Source: Bdellovibrionaceae bacterium UBA6776
GTDB taxonomy: Bacteria > Bdellovibrionota > Bdellovibrionia > Bdellovibrionales > UBA1609
DNA length: 10,969 bases
Assembly (NCBI GenBank): GCA_002453155.1
Contig: DKGG01000026.1
Location: 1-10,969 of the forward strand
Direction of reading: 5' to 3'
Shown here piece after piece: positions 5,255 to 10,969 of the stretch (its first letter is position 1; each line of letters begins with the position of its first letter). The notes under the pieces are model-generated. The model was not told where the DNA came from. It saw only the letters and a program-made list of their open reading frames with translations, and made no database searches. The position numbers and the translations under genes are program-made.

Positions 5255-5290
5255 CAAAAAAGGTCACTTTGTCATTTTGTCAAAGTGACC
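5255..5290 (-). terminator. Hairpin plus T tract in the leader of the J-domain-like gene
   Basis: A perfect 10-bp stem, GGTCACTTTG (5262-5271) and CAAAGTGACC (5281-5290), has a 9-base loop. On the minus strand it is followed at once by TTTTTTGCTT, the layout of an intrinsic terminator. No minus-strand gene lies immediately upstream of it; the next gene downstream on that strand starts at 5112. It may stop antisense transcription from the S41 peptidase region, or act as an attenuator in that gene's leader. The dyad could also be a protein-binding operator between the two divergent genes. Confidence 0.55.
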
Positions 5291-5308
5291 CTCCTTCCCT
5301 TCGGCCAT

Positions 5309-5337
5309 TTGTCTTCAATCTGCAAAGAAGGTATGAA
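5309..5337 (+). promoter_or_regulatory. Putative promoter of the S41 peptidase gene
   Basis: TTGTCT (5309-5314) and TATGAA (5332-5337) are separated by 17 bases, 26 bases before the TTG start. Each hexamer matches the sigma-70 consensus at four positions. It lies just after the strong hairpin at 5262-5290. Confidence 0.35.
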
Positions 5338-5363
5338 TTTTTCAAATTCGGGGAGGGGAGACT

Positions 5364-6575
5364 TTGGATTTACTCAGATTTTGCAATTCATCTTTGAAGA
5401 CCTCAAAGATAATTGCCATTTTTGCATTCGGCTTGGGAATTGGGACCTCGAGTTTTGGCAGCAAAATCACATATAAAGATCTTCTGCTTCCGGAGGACAT
5501 TCAGCCGGGCTACAAAGCACCTTTGAAGATTTCTGACCGACAACTGAGAGAAGATAAGGAAATATTGCTTCTAGGTTTAAAAAAGGGATATGCAGGAAAA
5601 TATATCCTTTCAGAGGAAGTCCTAAGCCAGCTCTATTCTGACATCGAATCGATCGAATCCCTTTCTACGCCAAAAGAATTTTGTCAGAAAATTTCTAAGG
5701 CATTGGCAAAGGTTCCGGATAAACATTTGAAAGCCTCATTGGTAGGTGAGTGGTGTCATGAAGTTTCAAATCCTGTCCCTACGGTTGGAGAAAGTCTTTC
5801 TCGTCAAAAGGATGTCGTTTGGTGGGTTGAGAACCGGACAATCAAGTCTAAGAAAGTTCTCTATATTTCCATTTCGAGCTTTCCCAATCACTCAAGTCCG
5901 GTTTGGGATGGCTTCTTGGAAAAAGTAAAAGCGGAGGTGAATTCCTCTGAGGCTGTGATCTTTGATCTTAGGGGCAATGGCGGTGGAGATGACACCACCG
6001 GATATCGACTGTCAGCAATTTTTCATAAGGTTGAAAGGGATTCAGATTTCCCAAACCCTTATTGGAAGCAGATCACGCGGCAAACATCTGAAACTTTGGC
6101 GTTAAAAATGAATTTCGCGGAAAGTGGAATTCGGTGGGGTTGGGAGCCGAAGAGCTTTTTCGTTGATACCAAACATGAACTAGAGAAAAAGTTAAAGCTC
6201 GCACTGAATGGCGAACTGCCCGAAGAGCATGAAGTCACGATCGATCCCATACACAAAGACTGGAAATTTTCAGGCTATAAAATTCCAGTTTATATTTTAA
6301 TGGATGAGCGTTGCGGTTCGAGCGGAGAAAGCACAATAGATAGTTTTGAATTCAACCCGTATGTCAAAAAGGTCGGACGGCACACATCGGGCGCGCTTCA
6401 TTTTGGGAATGTGTCTGGACTTTTTTTAAAGAACAGCAAAGTTCGAGTTCAAATTGCGACTCACGCAAATTTTTATAGGGATGGTCGGTTCGTGGAGAAA
6501 AAGGGGATTCCGCCGGACATTGAGGTGCCGCTGGGTGTGGATGCTCTTGATTATTTGGAAGAAAATATTTTTTAG
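5364..6575 (+). CDS. S41 family peptidase (C-terminal processing / tricorn-core type), exported
   Basis: In this 403-aa protein, residues 13-33 (TSKIIAIFAFGLGIGTSSFG) form a signal peptide or anchor, so it acts outside the cytoplasm. VPDKH at 117-121 fits the D-x-H motif of tricorn-like S41B enzymes. KVLYISISSF at 164-173 and DLRGNGGGDD at 201-210 are the hallmark strand and oxyanion-region motif. CGSSGESTID at 317-326 carries the presumed nucleophile (Ser319 or Ser320). GRHTSGA (338-344) and GIPPDIEVPL (381-390) are conserved closing elements of the fold. I see no PDZ domain. The protein should cleave peptides or proteins in the periplasm; the substrate is unknown. The start is TTG at 5364, behind GGGAGG. 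A gene on the same strand follows after 35 bases. Confidence 0.85.
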   Translation: MDLLRFCNSSLKTSKIIAIFAFGLGIGTSSFGSKITYKDLLLPEDIQPGYKAPLKISDRQLREDKEILLLGLKKGYAGKYILSEEVLSQLYSDIESIESLSTPKEFCQKISKALAKVPDKHLKASLVGEWCHEVSNPVPTVGESLSRQKDVVWWVENRTIKSKKVLYISISSFPNHSSPVWDGFLEKVKAEVNSSEAVIFDLRGNGGGDDTTGYRLSAIFHKVERDSDFPNPYWKQITRQTSETLALKMNFAESGIRWGWEPKSFFVDTKHELEKKLKLALNGELPEEHEVTIDPIHKDWKFSGYKIPVYILMDERCGSSGESTIDSFEFNPYVKKVGRHTSGALHFGNVSGLFLKNSKVRVQIATHANFYRDGRFVEKKGIPPDIEVPLGVDALDYLEENIF

Positions 6576-6610
6576 CTTCGGGATTTGCGAATCTACCCTG
6601 GGGAGGGGAA

Positions 6611-7495
6611 ATGAGATTTCTGCTTTTTTTGATCTTTGTGAGTTCAACGCCGTTACTTGCGGCACAAGTAGACAAAGATGCCACCTTGGATTTTTACGAA
6701 AGAGTTTTGTCCTGTAAACCACTGACACTTTCCTGCTTAAAAGAAGTGGGTCTGATTTATCAATCTAAGGAAAACCTCTTTATCTTTCATGGCCATGAAG
6801 ATTTAATTCAACCCGACGAATGGATTTCGGCAGAAAGGATGGCCGCTCATACAGGTCTTCAGATTCTTCTTCAGCCAAGCCTTCCCGGGTTGGGTTGGGT
6901 TCCGGTATTTGATGCGGTTGTTTTCTCAAAGGAAGACTTGGCAATTGCCAATCTCAGCTTGAAGGCGGTGAAGTCCGAGTCTTTAAATGGCATGAATGCG
7001 ATCAAAAGAAACATCTTTGTGGCAAGACAAGCCTTTCAAAAATACTATCGGTTGCACCATTTGCCGGAAACCTTTGGTTTTTCAGTTACAAAAGAAGGGC
7101 TATTGGTCCCGAACTTAGGAACACCCGATCAAAAGTTACGGAATGTCTTGGTGACGGGCGCTCATCATCTGCTGGGAATTTCAAAAGGAAAGCGGCGCAA
7201 AGCCTGGCTGATGATTGATTTTGCAGAAGACTCTTTTAAAAAGTTCTCGACCATCAAAGGCAAGGACGGCACAGGGCGAGTTCCCTACAAGGGAACCTTT
7301 TTGCATTTGAGAGATTCCAGACAAAAAGCTCGAATCAAATTGCCTCAGGTACTAAATTTGGATTCTTTGGTGAAACGGTCTCGAAGATCCAATGAGTTGG
7401 CCCGCTACTTTGTGTTTTTGAATCACAGTGTCTTTAGGCTAGACCGCACCGGCCACGAAATCATCCAAAAGTGCGAAGCCCTTTTGAACAATTAG
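6611..7495 (+). CDS. Exported protein of unknown function
   Basis: The 294-aa product starts MRFLLFLIFVSSTPLLAAQV, a signal peptide cleaved near LAA-QV. The ATG at 6611 is backed by a very strong GGGGAGGGGAA. The mature protein has Cys35 and Cys42 close together (SCKPLTLSC) and one more cysteine near the C-terminus. It also contains a VTGAHHLLG segment and a basic C-terminal third (LVKRSRRSNELARYF). I recognise no domain. It lies 35 bases downstream of the S41 peptidase on the same strand with no terminator between, so the two are probably one transcript, and it could be a substrate or partner of the peptidase; that is guesswork. Its stop codon lies inside the hairpin at 7494-7511. Confidence 0.72.
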   Translation: MRFLLFLIFVSSTPLLAAQVDKDATLDFYERVLSCKPLTLSCLKEVGLIYQSKENLFIFHGHEDLIQPDEWISAERMAAHTGLQILLQPSLPGLGWVPVFDAVVFSKEDLAIANLSLKAVKSESLNGMNAIKRNIFVARQAFQKYYRLHHLPETFGFSVTKEGLLVPNLGTPDQKLRNVLVTGAHHLLGISKGKRRKAWLMIDFAEDSFKKFSTIKGKDGTGRVPYKGTFLHLRDSRQKARIKLPQVLNLDSLVKRSRRSNELARYFVFLNHSVFRLDRTGHEIIQKCEALLNN

Positions 7496-7511
7496 GTGCC
7501 ACGCACCTTTT
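7494..7511 (+). terminator. Short intrinsic terminator overlapping the stop codon
   Basis: AGGTGC (7494-7499) and GCACCT (7503-7508) form a perfect 6-bp stem with loop CAC, followed by a short T run (7508-7511). The TAG stop at 7493-7495 shares its last two bases with the stem. The same AGGTGC...GCACCT core recurs in the palindrome at the window end. The T run is short, so termination may be partial. Confidence 0.45.
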
Positions 7512-7611
7512 GGTAGCGCATCTGCGTTAATTCTCCGTTGGGATGTTTTAGTTTCCTCGCCAAAAGACAGGTTCCTCTCCTGAGGCATGGTTTCCTACGT
7601 CTTAGATCAGC

Positions 7612-7637
7612 TAGAATAGATGCTATCGGAGGAAGCT
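7612..7637 (+). promoter_or_regulatory. -10 element and ribosome-binding site deciding the start at 7638
   Basis: TAGAAT (7612-7617) matches the -10 consensus at five of six bases; the -35 is poor. GGAGGAA (7628-7634) lies three bases before the ATG at 7638. This argues against the upstream in-frame ATG at 7620, whose codons would contain this ribosome-binding site. Confidence 0.4.
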
Positions 7638-9092
7638 ATGGTTTTCAGATTTGGCGTTTTAATTTCTCTTTTGTGGGCCATTCAAACACAGGCACGGCCA
7701 CTGTGTACTTTTGGCGAAACCTTTTTGAAACCTGGAAAGAACAATGTTTGCCTACAAAAATTAAATGTAAAGGCGAAGTCCAAAGAAGATCGAGTGCTGC
7801 TCCGAAAAATGATCTCGAGATGGAATCCTCCCAAAGACCTTTTGGTGCAGTTGGTTTCCGGTGGTTTTATGGCCTTTCGAGGCAGTCAAAAGATTGCTCA
7901 TGCCGTTTGGATTCAAAAGAAACCACTGACTCTCTATTGGAATGGTTCCATTCGAATGATTCCTCAACCTATGAAGTCGGTAAAAAAAACGGTGGATGCA
8001 CTTTTGAATCAAAAGGTCAGTTGGCTTGAGGTTCTGCACCTTCTTCCGGAGGCCCAAGCTCAAAACTCCAACGAGCAATTGGGAAAAGATCTTTTGGTTT
8101 ACTTTATGTTCAAAGATATGGACTCAGGAGACGATGCGGCTGGGGCTGTAAAAGCATTGCCTGAAAATGAAGATCGTCCATATTTTCCCAATCAGACTGC
8201 TTGGGAAAAGTGGGTGAAGGGCTCAACGGTTCAGTGTACGGAAAAAGGTGTTCAGAATTTGGTTTATAAACTTCCCGATGGAAAATCCCTTTCTCTGACG
8301 GCGATGGGACGAGGTGAATTTATAGCGACGGGTTTGGTGCCCGGGAAAAAAGTTAGAATCAACTATGCGCCAAGCCAAGTGGGTGCACCGTGCTTGTTGG
8401 CATTTAAGGAAAAGATCGATCAGAAGTACTGCCAGCCTGCTTGGCAGCGTTTGTTTGCCCAAGAGCCCTCCATGCAAAAAGAGTATATGGAAGGTAATGC
8501 TTCCTACTTGAGCTGCAGCAGCTTTTCGGAAGAAAACAAGAGGAAGTGTGAAGACTTTTGGAGAGAGGCGGGCAAACAATTTGTAACTTTTCAGGATGCA
8601 CATCTTGATATGAGTCATCAGCGTGGAAACGCAGAGATGTTTTTGTGCGAGGATGAAGATTGCAAGGTTCAGAGGAAGTTGGATCAGGTGGATGAGTTTC
8701 AAAAATTGATCACAACGGATAAAGAAATCGCAGACAGAAAAGAGTATTTTGAAAAGCAAAAGCAGGAGTCCCGGGCCGCTTTGGTGGAATACTTAAAGAA
8801 GGCGGGAGTAAAGGGTGCGGATCAAGCCTGCCGAAAGCAGGAGTGTACCTTTCCAGCGGCGACTTCCATGTTGAAATTGGAGCAAATCAGCGAAGCAAAG
8901 GATTTGTTGGCTCGCGCCAATGGGGAGTTTGATCCGAACAGAAGTTTGAAGGGGTTTAATTTTACTCAAAATATTTCACATGCGGTTCAAGGAGCTACGG
9001 TCTTGAGCGAGTGTTGCAAGTCGGATTCTTGCCGCAAGTCCGTGTGGAAAAGTCGAAGCCTGCGCTTAGAATCGGGCAAAGCCACTCGCTAG
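7638..9092 (+). CDS. Large cysteine-rich exported protein of unknown function
   Basis: From the ATG at 7638 this is a 484-aa protein starting MVFRFGVLISLLWAIQTQAR, a signal peptide with cleavage near the end of that stretch. I count fourteen cysteines after it, including FLCEDEDCK, ACRKQEC and ECCKSDSCRK, pointing to an oxidised periplasmic or surface protein held by several disulfides. A charged helical stretch (VQRKLDQVDEFQKL through the EYFEKQKQESRAALVEYLKK segment) could be a coiled coil. No enzymatic motif is seen. The last residues (SVWKSRSLRLESGKATR) are basic and low in complexity. It has its own likely promoter and so may be independent of the S41 peptidase pair. It converges with the minus-strand gene whose stop lies 66 bases away. 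Confidence 0.72.
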   Translation: MVFRFGVLISLLWAIQTQARPLCTFGETFLKPGKNNVCLQKLNVKAKSKEDRVLLRKMISRWNPPKDLLVQLVSGGFMAFRGSQKIAHAVWIQKKPLTLYWNGSIRMIPQPMKSVKKTVDALLNQKVSWLEVLHLLPEAQAQNSNEQLGKDLLVYFMFKDMDSGDDAAGAVKALPENEDRPYFPNQTAWEKWVKGSTVQCTEKGVQNLVYKLPDGKSLSLTAMGRGEFIATGLVPGKKVRINYAPSQVGAPCLLAFKEKIDQKYCQPAWQRLFAQEPSMQKEYMEGNASYLSCSSFSEENKRKCEDFWREAGKQFVTFQDAHLDMSHQRGNAEMFLCEDEDCKVQRKLDQVDEFQKLITTDKEIADRKEYFEKQKQESRAALVEYLKKAGVKGADQACRKQECTFPAATSMLKLEQISEAKDLLARANGEFDPNRSLKGFNFTQNISHAVQGATVLSECCKSDSCRKSVWKSRSLRLESGKATR

Positions 9093-9158
9093 TGTTTTTA
9101 GTGGGCCGGGTGCAGATTTTGGAGCTGGTCTTTTTTCTTATGGCACCTGATCATGCCA

Positions 9159-10037
9159 CTACCGACTAAAGCGTTTTGCGCCTCCTGAGCGAAAGCCTTG
9201 AAGCAGACGGATGTCTCTTCGACCTCGAAGCAATCCCTTAAATACCGAGGCCAATTCTTGGGCCATAAAGAATGTTTCTGTTTCAGTGGCTGTTCCGCGA
9301 ATCAAACTGTTTGAGGTGGTGTCGGATTCGCTCAAAGGGAAGAGATATTTCGACTTTCCAATTCGAGAGAGGGAAAAGGCTGTGTGAATCATTCGGTAAT
9401 TCGGCTTTGCTTTGTAGGCTGCAAATTTGGTCTGGTGAAAATTGATCACTTCGAACCGTCTTCGTGCGCGCGCCTTGGTGTTGCCAAAATCATTTCCGTG
9501 GATCGGGCTCAGGGTTTCAGACTTCAAAGTGTTGACCCGTTCATCCGATGGATCAATTTTCATAACAAAAGTGATCCCTGCGACTCGCTCCATGACGGAG
9601 CCATTCAGTATCAAGTCGGTAAAGGTAATGTAGGCATCAACCACAGAGAACCCCGTTTGAGACTCAACAGGCACAACAATGTGAATGGGATTTTCCCTTA
9701 GGTGCTTTGCAAAGGTCCATTTCTTTTCCGCTTCTCCCAGTTGAGTGGCCAGTTTAAAAGCCTCAACTTCTGAGGGTCCCATTTTAGAAAGGTCCCCGCC
9801 CATTTTAAGATTAGCGAGGGCTTTGATTTGTGCGGAAAGATCGGGATCCTTTTTGTTTTGTGATACTAAAATTCGAGCTTTTTCAACGAGGGACTCCAAG
9901 GTCACTGAAGTCAGTTGATCTTCACAACGGGGAGTTTGTGCACTGGAAGTAAAGTGCATCAGGCTCAAACTTAGAATAAGAAAAAGTGGAATTCGGATCA
10001 TCAATTTTTTGAACTTCAATTTTCGGGCCCGCTCCAT
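9159..10037 (-). CDS. Exported protein of unknown function
   Basis: The 292-aa product has a basic n-region (MERARKLKFKK) and a hydrophobic core (IRIPLFLILSLSLMHFTSSA), a signal peptide with cleavage near SSA-QT. The start at 10037 is the first ATG, and the second ATG in frame, at 10001, would give a shorter but still plausible signal peptide; neither has a clear Shine-Dalgarno. The mature part starts with one cysteine (PRCEDQL), then a helical region, then strand-rich sequence around NPIHIVVPVES and RVAGITFVMKID. A SPIHGNDFGNTKARARRRF segment and an arginine-rich tail (LLRGRRDIRLLQGFRSGG) follow. I recognise no family. It is 71 bases downstream of another exported-protein gene on the same strand and may be its operon partner. 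Confidence 0.68.
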   Translation of the reverse strand: MERARKLKFKKLMIRIPLFLILSLSLMHFTSSAQTPRCEDQLTSVTLESLVEKARILVSQNKKDPDLSAQIKALANLKMGGDLSKMGPSEVEAFKLATQLGEAEKKWTFAKHLRENPIHIVVPVESQTGFSVVDAYITFTDLILNGSVMERVAGITFVMKIDPSDERVNTLKSETLSPIHGNDFGNTKARARRRFEVINFHQTKFAAYKAKPNYRMIHTAFSLSRIGKSKYLFPLSESDTTSNSLIRGTATETETFFMAQELASVFKGLLRGRRDIRLLQGFRSGGAKRFSR

Positions 10038-10108
10038 CTAGAAATAATTCTCGTTCAAAGGGACAGGATGTCGAACTTGATTTCCGTCAAGCAAAGATTG
10101 TCAACGGA

Positions 10109-10822
10109 TCAGGGGGCCGGGGAAGTCGACAGCAAAGCTTCCTGGCACGGGTGAACGGATTTTCTCAAGACAAAAGTTTTCGATTCCGTATTGGTAAAAT
10201 CCATGGCCATGCGGTTTCCTTCAGATTTTAAATCGTCCAAAGTCTGTCCTGTGGGGAAGTGGTAGATGTAGCCCGAAGATTTAACTTCCTTCAGCTCATA
10301 ACGCTCTCCTAAAAAATCAGGCAAGGTCCAAATGTGATCAAAAGGCTTTTCTGTAAAGTAAGTTGTAATGAGGAGTCCGGTTTCCGAGTTTTCTGCAATC
10401 TTCTGAAGATTCTTAATGATGTAATCATTGATTTCTTGAATGTCATGAGTGGGCAGTTGGTCCGCATCCGGATTGGTCAGGTGGGTGGTTTTCACATGGG
10501 GAAGTTCCATGTCTAAATAGTTCCCGGGAAGCAGAATCACTTGAATCTTTGATTGGCCTTGAGTTTGAAGCCATTTTTCCAAATGTTTGCCGGCCAATTC
10601 CAGTCCATCCTCATGAGCGTCCGAAAGATAAATGGTTCCCGAATTTCCATATTTTTGAATAAGGTCGGTAACGGTTTGCTCAAGAACCAAAAACCGCGTG
10701 GGGTGGTCGCCAGCATCGGCCTCATAGTTGGCCGCACCGAGCTCTAAATGAAGAATCTGAGCTTGAGCTGCTGAGGCAACCCAAAGAAGTGCAGATAAAA
10801 TGGAAAGTGCAAAGAATCTCAT
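10109..10822 (-). CDS. Exported protein, weakly methyltransferase-like pattern
   Basis: The 237-aa product starts MRFFALSILSALLWVASAAQ, a signal peptide cleaved near AQA-QI. The mature part begins LHLELGAANYEADAGDH. Then come GTIYLSDAHEDGLELAGKHL and IQVILLPGNYLDM, in the order and spacing of class I SAM-methyltransferase motifs I to III, but without the canonical glycine-rich loop. TLPDFLGERYELKEVKSSGY comes later. This might be an exported protein with a Rossmann-like fold and no methyltransferase activity, since SAM is not expected in the periplasm; I hold this loosely. There is a single cysteine near the C-terminus (HPCQE). The ATG at 10822 is three bases after the preceding gene's stop, so translation is probably coupled, as its own Shine-Dalgarno is weak. 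Confidence 0.68.
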   Translation of the reverse strand: MRFFALSILSALLWVASAAQAQILHLELGAANYEADAGDHPTRFLVLEQTVTDLIQKYGNSGTIYLSDAHEDGLELAGKHLEKWLQTQGQSKIQVILLPGNYLDMELPHVKTTHLTNPDADQLPTHDIQEINDYIIKNLQKIAENSETGLLITTYFTEKPFDHIWTLPDFLGERYELKEVKSSGYIYHFPTGQTLDDLKSEGNRMAMDFTNTESKTFVLRKSVHPCQEALLSTSPAP

Positions 10823-10825
10823 GGC

Positions 10826-10969
10826 CTAATCAGAAGCAAGAGCAGGGCCAGCCCAGAATAAAATTAAGGCGAACCCTCCGCCCAAGCCTTCAACGAAGTG
10901 CCAATTTCCGCCACCTTTGCGCACCGCATACAGATTTAGGTGCCAGGCACCTAAATCTGTATGCGGTGC
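10826..10969 (-). CDS. C-terminal end of an unidentified gene (partial at window edge)
   Basis: A minus-strand frame open from the window edge for 47 codons ends at the TAG at 10828-10826. Its convincing part reads LYAVRKGGGNWHFVEGLGG and then a hydrophobic GFALILFWAGPALASD tail, protein-like and possibly a C-terminal membrane segment. Only three bases separate its stop from the next start on the same strand, the usual operon packing. The first 16 or so codons lie in the perfect palindrome at the window end and may not be real coding sequence. Too little is visible to name a family. Confidence 0.55.
   Translation of the reverse strand, partial: APHTDLGAWHLNLYAVRKGGGNWHFVEGLGGGFALILFWAGPALASD
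10921..10969. repeat. Perfect 49-bp palindrome at the window end
   Basis: Bases 10921-10944 are the exact reverse complement of 10946-10969, around a single central A at 10945. The centre is AGGTGCCAGGCACCT, a core shared with the hairpin at 7494-7508. One half also continues smoothly into the coding frame of the partial gene. A perfect hairpin ending exactly at the sequence edge suggests a contig-end fold-back, though a natural palindromic element is possible. Confidence 0.9.

Noticed and set aside
4808..5257. 149-aa minus-strand frame over the 5' part of the J-domain-like gene
   Set aside because: It is a shadow of the real frame, rich in Pro, Arg and His, without motifs.
7538..8029. 163-aa plus-strand frame overlapping the start of the Cys-rich gene
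   Set aside because: The signal peptide and strong ribosome-binding site at 7638 belong to the other frame; this one ends without any recognisable feature.
8223..8759. 178-aa minus-strand frame inside the Cys-rich gene
   Set aside because: An antisense shadow; the plus frame has a signal peptide, patterned cysteines and a coiled-coil-like region.
9093..9158. Bidirectional terminator between the convergent genes
   Set aside because: A 5-bp stem (TGGCA...TGCCA) exists but its T tract lies on the wrong side for the minus strand and is not adjacent on the plus strand.
10038..10108. Promoter with TTGACA on the minus strand before the gene starting at 10037
   Set aside because: The TTGACA at 10104-10099 is perfect, but no acceptable -10 lies 16-18 bases downstream, so it was not annotated.
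1..10969. CRISPR array or prophage
   Set aside because: No regularly spaced short repeats and no phage structural, integrase or replication genes were seen.

Overview
The window looks like chromosomal DNA of a Gram-negative bacterium, most likely a free-living or predatory member of the Bdellovibrionota. This is inference. It rests on moderate base composition, strong Shine-Dalgarno sites with occasional TTG starts, and above all on a dense run of orphan genes with Sec signal peptides and no close functional assignment. No 16S or universal marker gene lies in the window.

Left region (1 to about 2590) is an accessory island. Two near-identical copies of a 130-bp repeat (1-130 and 2413-2542) bracket two toxin-antitoxin modules: a ribbon-helix-helix antitoxin with a RelE/ParE toxin (297-781), and a BrnT/BrnA pair (924-1440). 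Each module has a perfect 9-bp inverted repeat just upstream that could be its autoregulatory operator. Immediately after brnA lies a wrecked lytic transglycosylase gene (about 1442-1843). It is 5'-truncated, appears to lack the catalytic glutamate and is cut by an in-frame TGA. Coupled to it is a small exported protein (1840-2364). A tRNA-Arg-like relic lies at 148-193, and two GGCGCGCC sites flank the relBE-like module. A partial copy of the long repeat's left arm follows the RelE toxin.

Middle region (2593-5112, minus strand) holds a protein with a JAB/DUF4329-like HTHP...SPAD motif, whose signal peptide lies in a different frame (probable indel in a G run). A stretch of about 450 bp without a confident gene follows, then a 99-aa exported protein, then an exported or membrane-anchored J-domain-like protein in which the canonical HPD is FPD.

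Right region (5364-10969): a plus-strand set (S41 peptidase, two unknown exported proteins, the last Cys-rich) converges on a minus-strand set. The minus-strand set is two unknown exported proteins preceded by the C-terminal end of another gene. The window ends in a perfect 49-bp palindrome that overlaps this last gene and may be a contig-end fold-back.

The genes right of 2593 share an envelope or periplasmic destination but no recognisable pathway. The clearest system is the repeat-bounded TA island sitting on a decayed cell-wall hydrolase gene.
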